Source: Bryobacterales bacterium
Lineage (GTDB): Bacteria > Acidobacteriota > Terriglobia > Bryobacterales > Bryobacteraceae
Assembly (NCBI GenBank): GCA_020847975.1
Contig: JADLBD010000149.1
Coordinates: 1-59,103 of the forward strand
Direction: 5' to 3'
DNA length: 59,103 nucleotides
In this document: one piece after another, positions 26,226-36,193 of the stretch
How positions within the stretch are numbered: position 1 is the stretch's first letter
Layout: every line of letters begins with the position of its first letter
Program-made: the position numbers and the translations under genes
Notes under the pieces: model-generated
What the model was told of the DNA's origin: nothing
Database searches by the model: none
The model's input: the letters and a program-made list of their open reading frames with translations, nothing else

Positions 26226-27551
26226 TCAGGCGTGCACGCCGAGCAGTTCCTCCAACCAGGTTTCCGCGCGGAAATGACGGTATTGCTCGGCACGCAGTTG
26301 ATCGGCCACACGATCCGGCGGAAGCGTCACGTCGTCATAGGTGATGACGGCGTCCTTGGGAATATCCCGCAAAAGCTTACAGCCTTCCACCAGCCCCTCG
26401 GGCAGGTAACGCCCGCTGCTCATCTCTTCGACATTCACCGCTTCTCCATAGGTCATGTACATGCCGTAGTCGTCGAGGATTTCCCCAGCCTTCAGATCGC
26501 GCTTGGCAACGGCGCAAACCTCGACGACGGGCCCTCCGAGCGGTTTGGCTACGGAGTCGCGGAACAGCGCTACGCGCGCAATCGCATTGGGCGCCTCGAA
26601 GTGAACAAGATGATAGGGAATGAAGAAGGAATAGAGCGGCCCTTCGCCCATTTTGTAGAGATTCAGGTAATGCTGCTGCTTGGGGTCGGGGTGCTCCGCA
26701 AGGCAGTACACCTTGGTCAGCGGCGTACCCACAACATAGTCGATGATGCCGCCAAGCTGGCGGACCTTGTCGATGTCATAGAGCGAGCCGATCTTCATGA
26801 CGTCGCCGCGATACTCGAGGCCGCGGGACATGCCGCGGGATTGCACCTTGAATCCGGTGGCATTGGCAACGATGGTCTGTTCGAAGCTGATCTTCGAGCC
26901 GTCGGCGAAGCTGGTCACCATGGCCGGGTTCTGCCCCCAACGCTCGGCAAATCCGCGCTGGGTGGTGGGATTGCGGTAAGGATCCTGAAGCCCCTTCACA
27001 TTCCCCATCACGCGCGGAATCAGCCCGAGACCCTTCACCCAGCGGTAAAGGTTCATCTGTACGCCGGGCTCGTCCCCTTCGCAGGCCGACAGGATGGTCC
27101 CGTATTTTTCGGCGTAAACCTGCAAAATGGGGCCGATAGTGCCGTCAACCTCGGCGTTCATGAGAACTACGTCTTTCCCGTGCTGGAAGGCATCGAGAAT
27201 GACGCGCGCGCCGAACTCGACCGAGCCTGTCACGTCCACCAGCACGTCAATCTGCTCCGAGCGCGTCAACAGAAAAACGTCTTCTGTGACCACAGGCTTC
27301 CCGGCGCGGATGGCGTCTTCCACCTCGCCCTGCCTGGTGGCCACAACCGCATCCTCGCGGCCGGCATAGGCAAACATATCCACGGCTCTTTGGGCGCGGC
27401 GGTTGAATGCCGCCACCATGCGCATTCCGGGGACGCTGTTGATGATTTGATTGGTGAGTCCCTGGCCCATGAAGCCGGCGCCGATGCTGGCAACCCGAAT
27501 CGGCCGGCCTTCCGCCTCGCGAGCTTTTAATGCAGTGTCAACAATGATCAT
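26226..27551 (-). CDS. SAF-domain NAD(P)-dependent oxidoreductase (homoserine dehydrogenase-like)
   Basis: A 441-residue protein with an N-terminal Rossmann fold (VASIGAGFMGQG, about 20-31) and a central part like homoserine dehydrogenase, followed by a C-terminal SAF-like domain (AKRDLKAGEILDDYG, about 365-380). GGAAGAGGA lies a few bases before the start. Proteins of this type occur in polysaccharide clusters beside cytidylyltransferase, SDR and RfbC-like genes, and are thought to act in making branched or modified sugars. The exact reaction is unknown; amino-acid biosynthesis is unlikely here. Confidence 0.7.
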   Translation of the reverse strand: MIIVDTALKAREAEGRPIRVASIGAGFMGQGLTNQIINSVPGMRMVAAFNRRAQRAVDMFAYAGREDAVVATRQGEVEDAIRAGKPVVTEDVFLLTRSEQIDVLVDVTGSVEFGARVILDAFQHGKDVVLMNAEVDGTIGPILQVYAEKYGTILSACEGDEPGVQMNLYRWVKGLGLIPRVMGNVKGLQDPYRNPTTQRGFAERWGQNPAMVTSFADGSKISFEQTIVANATGFKVQSRGMSRGLEYRGDVMKIGSLYDIDKVRQLGGIIDYVVGTPLTKVYCLAEHPDPKQQHYLNLYKMGEGPLYSFFIPYHLVHFEAPNAIARVALFRDSVAKPLGGPVVEVCAVAKRDLKAGEILDDYGMYMTYGEAVNVEEMSSGRYLPEGLVEGCKLLRDIPKDAVITYDDVTLPPDRVADQLRAEQYRHFRAETWLEELLGVHA

Positions 27552-27575
27552 GGGGCATCCTCTTCCTGATGCGGC

Positions 27576-28139
27576 TTACAGGCTCATACGCCTTTTCAAT
27601 TCGGTTTCCTGCGCTTCCAACAACTGCCAGGCCTGATCTTTTTCGGAGATTACGGTGAGGGGAAGCGGCCAGGAGAGTCCAAGCCGGGGATCGCTATACA
27701 TCAGTCCGCCCTCCGAACCGGGCGTGTAAAACTCCCCCACCTGGTAGCTGGTTTCGGTTTTGTCGCAGAGGACTTGGTAGCCATGCGCGAAACGCTCCGG
27801 AACGTAGATGGCGCGATGGTTATCCTCAGTGAGCTCGACTTCAATGTGCTGCAAATACGTGGGGCTTTCCGGACGCAGATCGACGATGATGTCGACAATG
27901 GCGCCGCGAGTGCAGCGTACGGTTTTCGTTTCAGCAGCCGGAGGAAATTGAAAGTGCATTCCCCGGATGGTGCCCTTGTGGTGATTGAAAGCCACATTGG
28001 CTTGGGCAATGGTGGGCTTCAGGCCGTGGGCTTCGAACTCTTTCTGGCAGAAGGCGCGGGCAAAGAATCCACGATTGTCGCTGCGCGGCTCGATGTCGAT
28101 GATAAAGGCGCCCTTCAGTTTGGTTTCGGTAAAAATCAT
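27576..28139 (-). CDS. rfbC: RfbC-like sugar 3,5-epimerase (cupin)
   Basis: A 187-residue protein of the dTDP-4-dehydrorhamnose 3,5-epimerase family: DNRGFFARAFC near the start, the IRGMHFQFPP segment with the catalytic-base His, and the YVPERFAHGYQVL segment. ATG 28139 is chosen because it matches the family start (MIFTETKLKGA); the ORF begins at 28202 with unrelated residues overlapping the next gene. There are no rmlA, rmlB or rmlD genes nearby, so it more likely acts on the CDP-4-keto sugar of this module than on dTDP-rhamnose. Confidence 0.82.
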   Translation of the reverse strand: MIFTETKLKGAFIIDIEPRSDNRGFFARAFCQKEFEAHGLKPTIAQANVAFNHHKGTIRGMHFQFPPAAETKTVRCTRGAIVDIIVDLRPESPTYLQHIEVELTEDNHRAIYVPERFAHGYQVLCDKTETSYQVGEFYTPGSEGGLMYSDPRLGLSWPLPLTVISEKDQAWQLLEAQETELKRRMSL

Positions 28140-28152
28140 AGGCGGTAGATCC

Positions 28153-29199
28153 TTAGCGGGAAACCACTTCCGCCGTCTCCTCCTGCCAGCGTAGGGAGGC
28201 ATCGAGACGGCCGGATTGGAGGAGGCGCTGGATGTTCATGATGCGCGCATAGCGGCCCTGTTCAAGGTCAGCCGCGGTGAGCCCGACCGTACGGTAGGCA
28301 TCGTAGAGTTCCTGGGCTCCCTTGCGGGCAGTCCATTGCGGGCGGAACCCAGGCACCATGCGGCGGATTTTGTCGCAGTTGACGCGGTAGCAGCGCTTGT
28401 CCGGTCCGCCGCCAGGGGCATATTCCACCTGACAGCCGGGAACGGTTTCGGAGACGATATCGGCGAGTTCCCGGATACGGTAGTTTTCCTCGGTCTGGCC
28501 GACGTTGAATGTCTGGTAATGGACCGCCTCCCGAGGCGCTTCGAGCACAGCCAGAGCGGCGCCGATGATGTCCCGAATATGGACAATGGGGCGCCATGGC
28601 GTGCCGTCGCTCTTGATGAAGATTCTTCCCGTGGTGCAGGCGGATGCCACCAGGTCGTTCAACACGACATCCAGCCGCAGGCGGGGCGAGGCGCCGTAAG
28701 CCGTGGCGTTCCTCAGGAAAGTGGGGCTGAAGCTGTCATCCGCCAGCCGTGCGACATCGCGCTCCACGAAAACCTTGGATTCGGCGTAAGCGGTGACCGG
28801 GTTGAGCGCTGCCGTCTCGTCCAGGAAGTCGTCCCCGGCCGCACCGTAGGTACTACAGGAAGAGGAGAAAACGAAGCGGCGCACACCCGCTGCTTTGGCC
28901 AGTTCCGCCAGGCGGACCGATGCACGGTGATTGATATCGTAAGTAAGACCCGGATCGAGGTTGCCCAGCGGATCGTTGGACAGGGCGGCCAGGTGCAGCA
29001 CTGCATCGAAGCCTTCGAGATCGGCCTGGGCGAGGTCGCGAATATCCTTGCGAACTTCTGGAATCTGCGGGACTTCTCCAAAATCACATCCGGCGAATAG
29101 ATCAGTGTCCATGCCGGCAACTTCATGGCCCGCGGATTGTAAAATGGGCCCGGCGACGGCGCCGATGTAGCCTTTATGGCCAGTCAATAGAATTCTCAT
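28153..29199 (-). CDS. NAD-dependent sugar epimerase/dehydratase (extended SDR)
   Basis: A 348-residue extended short-chain dehydrogenase: GHKGYIG nucleotide-binding loop (7-13), SSSCSTYG (111-118) and the YAESK catalytic pair (Y138, K142). It resembles sugar-nucleotide 4,6-dehydratases/epimerases. It is the first gene of the four-gene sugar module with the RfbC-like, SAF and cytidylyltransferase genes. It could fill the missing dehydratase step or reduce the 4-keto sugar; the sequence alone does not decide. Confidence 0.78.
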   Translation of the reverse strand: MRILLTGHKGYIGAVAGPILQSAGHEVAGMDTDLFAGCDFGEVPQIPEVRKDIRDLAQADLEGFDAVLHLAALSNDPLGNLDPGLTYDINHRASVRLAELAKAAGVRRFVFSSSCSTYGAAGDDFLDETAALNPVTAYAESKVFVERDVARLADDSFSPTFLRNATAYGASPRLRLDVVLNDLVASACTTGRIFIKSDGTPWRPIVHIRDIIGAALAVLEAPREAVHYQTFNVGQTEENYRIRELADIVSETVPGCQVEYAPGGGPDKRCYRVNCDKIRRMVPGFRPQWTARKGAQELYDAYRTVGLTAADLEQGRYARIMNIQRLLQSGRLDASLRWQEETAEVVSR

Positions 29200-29376
29200 G
29201 AAACGGGAGGTAGCCTTTACCGGGTATGTGAAAGCACTTCGCAGTCCAAACCCTATGCAGGTTTAGAAGGCGTGTCCTATGAGCGGGTTAGCGGAACGCC
29301 GGGCGGAAAAGAGGCTGGATAGGGAAATCCCAAAAATTAGGACTTGTGGCTTGGAATCGTGGTAAGTGCAATGATC

Positions 29377-30768
29377 TCAGCGAAATTCGTAGATAAGACG
29401 GTCGTGGTCGAGCACGGCGTAGGCAAGCCGGGCACGCTCGCTTCCCTTACCTTGGATGCGCCAGGAATTCCCTTCCTGGACGAGTTCCATCTCACTCCGC
29501 AGGCGCCACCAGCCGGCGACTTCCCGCGGCAAGGCAATCCAGGTTTCGCCTTCTGCCCGGAGCTCGGTAAGATATTGCAGCAGTTCGGTATAGACACGCC
29601 GTGCGGCCTCATCGATGATGTAATCCGGATGGATGAGGAAGCTCATGAGCCCGTGTGCATTGCGGATGCGTGCAATCTGTTCCTTCCATAGCCGGGTCGA
29701 GTAATCGTTGAGAATGTGGAACAGGGTGTAGTCCTGGGTGGTGGTGACCGGGAGCTCCAGAATGCGGCCGATGAAAAACGGCATTACCGTGCAGCAGCCG
29801 CCTTGTTGCGGGTCAAAATGAGCCACATTGGGGATCGACATGTCGTAGTCGAGGTCTAGTGCATCGTACCAATCGATATTCCGGTACATCACCGCCGATC
29901 GGAACCCCAGGGCGCCATATTGCCGGGCATAACGGTTGATCCGCTCGGCCCGCTTGAGGAATTGCTTCCGGTTGGTGAACAGGTGGCCGTCGTGATTGAG
30001 ATCGTGGATGTTGATCTCGAACCCGCGTTCTCGAATGCTGGGCAGAAACGAATCGGGGATCGGGTAGCGGAGTTCAGGGACGATCTGGAACGAACTCTTG
30101 ACCGCAAACGAATCGTTGAGATCCATCAGTTGCCGGCAGAACTCGACGCCAGCCGCAGTTTCGACGTCGTGGGTCAGCATGGTGCAACTGGGAGCCCCTT
30201 CGGGCCAGAACCAGATGAAGGGCATTCTGCTGATCTTGCCGGCTTTCATGGCAAAAATCAGGAGCTGATCGAAGACGCTTTCGACGGTTCGATCGACCGG
30301 CCATTTGGGAAAAGGGATGGTGTCCCGGCTGCGGAAGTATAACTGTTGCAGATGCTTACGGACGGGGACCGGGAGGAGCGGACGGAGCAGGTAGTAGGCG
30401 TTGCGGAAGAAGCGATTCGCCGGCAGAGGCTGTTCGTCGCCGGGAGAATCGGCGAGATAGCGCTCGCAGCGCAGATTATCGATGATTTGGAGAGGATCGA
30501 AGGGAAGAGGAACGGAGTGGGCGCCGTTTAGGGTCACATACCGGCGGGCGTCGTGGAGGGGGTCCGTGACGCGCTGGGCGGGGGTGCCGGAGGCGCATTG
30601 CCCGTAGCAGATGACACCGGGGCTGAATTGGAAGTAGCCGGAGGTGGGGGAGAGGGTGCCGGCGAGGGGGAAGTTGGCGAGATGGAGTGGGCAGCGAAAA
30701 CGATCGGCTAGGAGCTTTTCGGCCTTCTGCCGGGAATTTGCCGAATCGGAAGTTCTCGACACACTCAT
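29377..30768 (-). CDS. NodB-like polysaccharide deacetylase-family protein
   Basis: A 463-residue protein with an unrecognised N-terminal 150 residues and a C-terminal NodB-fold domain. The metal-site motifs are TMLTHDVET (near 207) and NIHDLNHDGHLF (near 260), with a final strand around SFLIHPDYI. Such enzymes deacetylate N-acetylated polysaccharides. A GYFQFSP motif and two Cys near residue 55 mark the N-terminal part. The gene stands between two gaps of about 176 bases that hold no recognised gene. Confidence 0.72.
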   Translation of the reverse strand: MSVSRTSDSANSRQKAEKLLADRFRCPLHLANFPLAGTLSPTSGYFQFSPGVICYGQCASGTPAQRVTDPLHDARRYVTLNGAHSVPLPFDPLQIIDNLRCERYLADSPGDEQPLPANRFFRNAYYLLRPLLPVPVRKHLQQLYFRSRDTIPFPKWPVDRTVESVFDQLLIFAMKAGKISRMPFIWFWPEGAPSCTMLTHDVETAAGVEFCRQLMDLNDSFAVKSSFQIVPELRYPIPDSFLPSIRERGFEINIHDLNHDGHLFTNRKQFLKRAERINRYARQYGALGFRSAVMYRNIDWYDALDLDYDMSIPNVAHFDPQQGGCCTVMPFFIGRILELPVTTTQDYTLFHILNDYSTRLWKEQIARIRNAHGLMSFLIHPDYIIDEAARRVYTELLQYLTELRAEGETWIALPREVAGWWRLRSEMELVQEGNSWRIQGKGSERARLAYAVLDHDRLIYEFR

Positions 30769-30944
30769 TCGCTCTTTCCGATGCGCTGATAGAACATCGA
30801 GAACGACTTCGTCGACGTGCAGCCGCCAACAACCTGGAGAACCGCATCTGTGGATTCCGGCGCCAAGTGGAATAAGGGTACCAAATATTCCTTATTGTCG
30901 GGTCTCCCCACTTCGGAAAGGCGCAATACTACGGCTTCCCTTCC

Positions 30945-32156
30945 TCAACAGCTTGATACACCGATAGTGGTGTTCGGATCACCTTGCGCTGCGGACTTCT
31001 CTTCATAATCCACTTTGGCGAGTAGATGTGCCAGAGCCTTAAACATAGTGCCTTGCCCCCAGTGAAGCATCGGTGTCTTCACCGTCTTCCATCCCAAATC
31101 GCGGTAATAAAAATGGCCGTCCGGTGCCTGCATGTGTCCAATTGTCCACTGGGCAACTTTCATCGCCAGTTCAAGCGAATCGCGGCTGGAATCAGAAAAC
31201 AACGCCAGCGTGTCGATAGCTTGGGCCGCACACTGAATATCTATCGGATCGGCTTTGTCATGGTAGTACTTTGGGCGGCCGCTCTCTTCAAAGAAATGAC
31301 GTTGGAAATACGCAAAACCCCGCTGAAGGTTCGCCTCGAACTCCCGGTCGCCGGTGCTGTCGATATAACGTTTCAGGCAATCCAGGTTGTAGCCCGTGTG
31401 AAAATTGTCGATCCAGTGGTACTTTGACGCCTCTCCGTAAAACCATGCTCCATCCGCATTCTGCCGCGCGCAACTGTACGCCATAGCTTCTTTAGCCAGG
31501 AGGAGCGCAGACTCATCCTGAGTGTGGGCCCCTACCCGTGCAAGCAACGCCGCACCCAACATGTTGGAATTGTGAATCGAACTCTGCATGGACGGAACAT
31601 AACTCAGACATGTCCCGCGGCTCGTCTGTTCCCGCGGCAAACCCTTCACAAATTCTGCCGTGCTGGTTGCTACAGCAAGGTATTTAGGGTCTCCCAGCAC
31701 CTCGTAAGCCTCCAGGAACGCCAGCCCAATCAAGCTGCTCCAGACAATGGTGGGCGTATGCTTCGGAATGGTGCCGGCCCGCGTCGAGAACGAAAAATGG
31801 TTACCCCAGCAATAGTTCTCATACCCAGGTGACCGGTTTTCTATCAACCAATCGAAACAAAACCCGGCACGGCGGCGGTACTCTTCCAGGCCCGTCAGCG
31901 CGTACATTTTGACGTAACCCCACCCCATGTATCCCATGCCTTTTGTGGAGGTGTGTGGCTGGATGCCGATCCACGGACGTATGTGGAAAGGCGTCCGTAA
32001 CACAGCGGCAGTCAACAGTCGCCGCAGGAAGTGCGTGTGAAAGGTGCAGTAGCGAAGAAACGACAGGTCGCCATCGCCGGGATCGTAAGCCCGGTAGTCA
32101 TGCTCCTCCACCCAGCGCGTCACGCCTTGGATGCTCTTCTCCAATACATTCTTCAT
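30945..32156 (-). CDS. Alpha/alpha-barrel protein, sugar epimerase/hydrolase-like
   Basis: A 403-residue soluble protein rich in amphipathic helices that looks like an (alpha/alpha)6 toroid (repeating GMGYMGWGYVKMYALTG, IGLAFLEAYEVLGD, AAQAIDTLALFS). Related folds include glucuronyl C5-epimerases, N-acylglucosamine 2-epimerases and unsaturated glucuronyl hydrolases, but no decisive catalytic motif was recognised. Homologues in exopolysaccharide clusters are often misnamed. Its start overlaps the GT4 stop by four bases (ATGA), so the two are translated together and it probably acts on the same glycan. Confidence 0.55.
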   Translation of the reverse strand: MKNVLEKSIQGVTRWVEEHDYRAYDPGDGDLSFLRYCTFHTHFLRRLLTAAVLRTPFHIRPWIGIQPHTSTKGMGYMGWGYVKMYALTGLEEYRRRAGFCFDWLIENRSPGYENYCWGNHFSFSTRAGTIPKHTPTIVWSSLIGLAFLEAYEVLGDPKYLAVATSTAEFVKGLPREQTSRGTCLSYVPSMQSSIHNSNMLGAALLARVGAHTQDESALLLAKEAMAYSCARQNADGAWFYGEASKYHWIDNFHTGYNLDCLKRYIDSTGDREFEANLQRGFAYFQRHFFEESGRPKYYHDKADPIDIQCAAQAIDTLALFSDSSRDSLELAMKVAQWTIGHMQAPDGHFYYRDLGWKTVKTPMLHWGQGTMFKALAHLLAKVDYEEKSAAQGDPNTTIGVSSC

Positions 32157-33352
32157 GATTCGTTCGCGCCCGTCAGTTGGCGTAACAGCGCCACATATTT
32201 TTTCTTCTCCCCGCCCCAGGAAAACTGCTCCCGCAGCGCAACGGAACGCTCGCGGTACCGAAGGAGAACGTCAGGATTCCCAGCGATCCGGTCAAGAGCG
32301 CGGCTCAACGAGGACGGATCATTCCAGTCAAAGAAGATGCAGTCCTCCTCGCGGAAATAATATGAAATCGCAGCGCTTCGGACAGTTACCACGGGCAGTC
32401 CCAACGATACGTATTCGAGCAATTTCAATGGTAGAGCGTAGTTCGTGACAGAGGAGATCTCCAGGGGAACAAGTCCTACATGACAATGGGCGATTCGCTC
32501 AGGAATGGCGTGTACGGGGTAACTGCGGTTGTCGAACTCGACGACATGCTCGAGCTGCAGGGAATGAATCAAACCTTGCAACTCCGCGCTGAAATCTCCT
32601 TCGCCGATGATGGTTACAATGATTCGATCTTCATGCCGCACCTGCGCCAACGCTGTCATCAACGTTCGGAGTCCGGAGCGTTCCAGGATCGTTCCATGGA
32701 ATACGAACCGGACCTTGCCTTCGATGTGAAACCGCTCCCGGAGAGGAAATAGCTTCTCGTCTGCGAAATTGGCGATTACTTCGATGGCCTCGGGCGCCAA
32801 ACCATGCTTCAGAAGGATACCTTCCTTGACCGGGTGATGTACCGTAATGACTTGGCTGCTGTAGGCAGCGCTGAGCCGCTCCTGCCACAGAAGCAGCCGG
32901 TAAAAGAATCCTCCCTCCCGCCCTTTGAACTTCGAGGCGAACGTATTGGGCATCGGATCGTGAATGTCCAGGATGACTTTGCTGCCGAACAGTCTCGGAA
33001 CAAGGGTGCTGAACACCAGGAAGTCGGGCATGTTATTGACATGAACGGCCCGATACCGCCGCTGGAAGAACAGGCCGGTGCTCTTGGCGAAACAGCGGAG
33101 AAAGAACTGCCCATACTCGGTGAGGTAACGGAGGTGTCCGCCGCCGCGATACTTTCCTTGGGGCAACCGGATTACTCGTACACCGCGAACCATCTCTTCC
33201 GGGGGGGTGCCAGGCTTGCGCAACGCCAGAAAATCGACCTCAAATCCTCCTTCCACGGCCGCCTCCGCTTCGCGAATGACGCGCGGATCCGACTCGTAAT
33301 AGGTATAGGCCAGCATGAGCACCGTTTTCCGGCGCTGGGGGTGGTGGTTCAC
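32153..33352 (-). CDS. Glycosyltransferase family 4
   Basis: A 399-residue GT-B enzyme. The N-terminal domain opens with VLMLAYTYYESDPRVIREA, and a C-terminal Rossmann domain carries VFHGTILERSGL and the nucleotide-sugar loop PLKLLEYVSLGLPVV. It has ATGA overlaps at both ends, with the alpha/alpha-barrel gene downstream and the NodB-like gene upstream, so all three form one tightly coupled block. Donor and acceptor are unknown. Confidence 0.85.
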   Translation of the reverse strand: MNHHPQRRKTVLMLAYTYYESDPRVIREAEAAVEGGFEVDFLALRKPGTPPEEMVRGVRVIRLPQGKYRGGGHLRYLTEYGQFFLRCFAKSTGLFFQRRYRAVHVNNMPDFLVFSTLVPRLFGSKVILDIHDPMPNTFASKFKGREGGFFYRLLLWQERLSAAYSSQVITVHHPVKEGILLKHGLAPEAIEVIANFADEKLFPLRERFHIEGKVRFVFHGTILERSGLRTLMTALAQVRHEDRIIVTIIGEGDFSAELQGLIHSLQLEHVVEFDNRSYPVHAIPERIAHCHVGLVPLEISSVTNYALPLKLLEYVSLGLPVVTVRSAAISYYFREEDCIFFDWNDPSSLSRALDRIAGNPDVLLRYRERSVALREQFSWGGEKKKYVALLRQLTGANES

Positions 33353-34047
33353 GAAACAATTCTCGACTCGAGTGCCCGGATGATGTTCCGGAAGTCGGTG
33401 ACTAGCCCAGGATCAGCAAGGACGTTTTCCGGGTGCACCAGCAACACAATATCCCGGTGCCGGGCGTGGTCCAGGAGCCAGTCCACTGGAAACCTCTGGG
33501 TGTCCCGCCAGTGGGGCTCGAGCCAAAACGCCGATGGGAAGAACAGAAGACTAGGACTGCTTCCTTCTGGCTCCAGAGAGGGATCTTCCAGATTCCCGAG
33601 AAACACGCGTAGCGAAGCTTGCTGCGCCCACTGAACGTACTTCTCTGGTTCGTAAGGAGCGTAATGATGGAAGCCGAACTTAGCCTCTCCGGAGCCATGT
33701 TTGGACATGGCGGACACTTTCCTCTTGGTGTGTCGTTCTAGGATGCGCGTCTCCTCAAGGAAAGTGCCGTAGGAGCGGGAGTTTTCCAGGTGCAAGCTGA
33801 TTTCATGACGCCCGGCGTCCAGCAGTTCAAGGATGGATGGAGAGGGGAGCGTGCAGCGCCGAAAGAACACGTAGGCGCGGGCGCCTTCCGCGTTCAGCCA
33901 AGTGAGCATAGTCCGCACCTCAGCGAGGTAGCCGAGACCTTCAATTGCGGGAAAATACAGGTCTGAGCTGAGCCTGCTGAGCAGGTGGCGCGCGAGCGGC
34001 CGCCGGCCGTAGGGGCGGTCGATATCAAGACGGATGATGACGGCCAT
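33349..34047 (-). CDS. Small NodB-fold deacetylase-like protein
   Basis: A 232-residue protein with the layout of a polysaccharide deacetylase: RLDIDRPYG at the start (metal-site aspartates), HEISLHLENS (His pair) and VSAMSKHGSGE. The spacing differs from classical NodB, so activity is uncertain. It is translationally coupled to the GT4 by a four-base overlap and probably tailors the same sugar. A gap of 87 bases separates it from the beta-helix gene. Confidence 0.6.
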   Translation of the reverse strand: MAVIIRLDIDRPYGRRPLARHLLSRLSSDLYFPAIEGLGYLAEVRTMLTWLNAEGARAYVFFRRCTLPSPSILELLDAGRHEISLHLENSRSYGTFLEETRILERHTKRKVSAMSKHGSGEAKFGFHHYAPYEPEKYVQWAQQASLRVFLGNLEDPSLEPEGSSPSLLFFPSAFWLEPHWRDTQRFPVDWLLDHARHRDIVLLVHPENVLADPGLVTDFRNIIRALESRIVS

Positions 34048-34134
34048 GCAGGTCGGGGAGCTTCATCCCCTGCGGAGGAATGAGGCCCTGGCGGAAGTAT
34101 GCCGTACTAAGAGATCACGAACCGCGAACCCCGG

Positions 34135-35973
34135 CTATCTCACAATGAGATTGAGATCGACCGCGGGCGCTGGCGGCGGAACCGAGACGGTGGCTGTTCG
34201 CGAAACACCGCTTAACTTTGCATTGATTGTTGCAGGTCCGGATACCATGGGTGATGTTGCTGGCGCCGTTGCCGTGAAGGTTCCTGTCTGTTGGCCGCTG
34301 GAAATTGTTACCGATGCGGGAACTGCTAGCGTTACAGTGCTTGTGTTAGAAACTGCAATGGTAGTGCTCGCAGTCGCTGCTCCCGAGAGGGATACCGTGC
34401 AATTGGATGTCTGGCCCAGATTCAACGTGGTCGGTGCACAGGATAGTGAACTCAGCGTTACCTGTGATGTCCCGCCGCCGGAACCTTGTAGCGGATGCGG
34501 GTAGGTGTAAGGAATATACTGCACTGTCCAAGTGTTTGGAGCGGAACAACGGTATAGAGTTCCTTGTGAACCTTGATCAGTAGCGAAGTATCCGACGCCA
34601 CCTCCACTTTCATTCGTGTTTGTTGCGCAGGTCGTTGGACGATTAGCGAGTGTGCCGAATCCCATACCTATAGTGCCATTGAATGGGGAGGAAGGAGAGG
34701 ATTGCGCGGAGGCGGAAACAGAATCGTAGTAATCTCTGTTCGCTTTAATGTGATCCGTAACGCTAGGATTTGTCGCATTCCACGGGTTTTCGATAGCGAG
34801 TGATACCTTGCCGTTGGTTGAGAAGTCTACATTATTCCAGGAATATATAGGAGCCAATATGCCGTATATAGGAGATCCACCAGACGGCGCTCTACCTGGT
34901 TGCATCCAGCAAGGATATCCCAAAAACGTGCTGCTGGGGGAAGTATTGCCATCGCGAGACTGCGTACCATTACATCGCCCGAGACTGGAGCTGTATCCAG
35001 CGACGCTCGGATCGGCGGATCGGTAGTGGGTTACTGAGATAGCATTGCCAGAAATCGGCGATGCGGAATGCTTAAATACGTTATTCCAAAAATACATCTC
35101 ACCAGAACCTTGATGATGAACCAATCGGGTGCCATCCTGCCATGTCGAGTCGCCACCTTGGCGTTGAAGCACATTTTCGTAGACCTCGAAGTTCACAGTG
35201 CCGCCACCATGAGTTGTTCCATGTGCCGTAACTAAACAATTCCTAACCGTATTATGGCGGAACACTACAGCAGCACTATCCCATGCGTCAATGCAGCCAC
35301 TGCCGAGATCAGTCGCGCTGTCAAAGTCATAGACGTTGTCCTCTAGGAATAGATTGTTGCTGGTACCCCTAACAGAGGTTGCCCACTGGCTGGGGTCATT
35401 AGTCCCCAGTACCTTCATTGACATTATGTTGTTAGGCCCACTGAAAGTGTTGTGATCGATTACACCAAAGAACTTTGCAGATGTAGACACTTCTCCAAAA
35501 AATACCGCGATGGAGCTCGTGGCCCAATTACTGAAAGTGTTGTGATCGATCCGGATATTGTTAAGAATTCCAGGGCCATAAAACCAGATGCCCATACCGG
35601 AGCCGTTTTGAAAGGTAAAGCCGGTAATACGATAGGTGTTAGTATTATTGCCAGTCAGGGCACCATTCATGCTAATAAAAGTATTACCACCCACGGTAAC
35701 TATCGAACTTCCAGCGCCGGCCCCAGCAAGAGTGACACCTTTGCTATTGCTGATGTTGATGGTCCCACTAGTCCAGTTGTAAGATCCCGCGGCAAGAGTA
35801 ATAGTAGCTCCGTCGGACGCACTGTCAACGGCGGATTGAACATTAGCAATAGTGCTTCCAGCCGTGCAGGTAAAGGCTTTACCACTTCCGGTGCAGCCGG
35901 CCTCCAGAGATAGGCTACTGAAAAGCCAAAGCAGTGAAGCAGCGATTATGAAGGAAAAATTACACTTCTGCAT
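34135..35973 (-). CDS. Secreted right-handed beta-helix protein with Ig-like C-terminus
   Basis: A 612-residue protein with a signal peptide (IIAASLLWLFSSLSLEAG). A pectate-lyase-like beta-helix follows, with repeated strand motifs such as NNIRIDHNTFSNW, FGVIDHNTFSG, FLEDNVYDF and VVFRHNTVRNC (about 30-330). A C-terminal Ig-like module (about 515-605; PASVTISSGQQTGTF) is close to the one in the first gene of the window. It probably binds or cleaves a surface polysaccharide, perhaps as the lyase of this cluster. Codons are less GC-rich than in the first 23 kb. Confidence 0.78.
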   Translation of the reverse strand: MQKCNFSFIIAASLLWLFSSLSLEAGCTGSGKAFTCTAGSTIANVQSAVDSASDGATITLAAGSYNWTSGTINISNSKGVTLAGAGAGSSIVTVGGNTFISMNGALTGNNTNTYRITGFTFQNGSGMGIWFYGPGILNNIRIDHNTFSNWATSSIAVFFGEVSTSAKFFGVIDHNTFSGPNNIMSMKVLGTNDPSQWATSVRGTSNNLFLEDNVYDFDSATDLGSGCIDAWDSAAVVFRHNTVRNCLVTAHGTTHGGGTVNFEVYENVLQRQGGDSTWQDGTRLVHHQGSGEMYFWNNVFKHSASPISGNAISVTHYRSADPSVAGYSSSLGRCNGTQSRDGNTSPSSTFLGYPCWMQPGRAPSGGSPIYGILAPIYSWNNVDFSTNGKVSLAIENPWNATNPSVTDHIKANRDYYDSVSASAQSSPSSPFNGTIGMGFGTLANRPTTCATNTNESGGGVGYFATDQGSQGTLYRCSAPNTWTVQYIPYTYPHPLQGSGGGTSQVTLSSLSCAPTTLNLGQTSNCTVSLSGAATASTTIAVSNTSTVTLAVPASVTISSGQQTGTFTATAPATSPMVSGPATINAKLSGVSRTATVSVPPPAPAVDLNLIVR

Positions 35974-36193
35974 TATCCCACGATCCTTTCAGAACTGCAT
36001 TGTCGCGAGTAAGGCTCTGGATAGCTCGCTTAGCAGGTACTAGTACCAAATAACTATCGGTCACATCGCACGCGCAAGACAGAGCGTAATTCTTGGAATC
36101 GGGGAGGGGGGAACAGCCTACAGGGAGAAGAAAAAGATAGTACTCCGTCTAGGGGATGAAACCCTGAACAAATGATTGAGGGAAGTATAGCAA

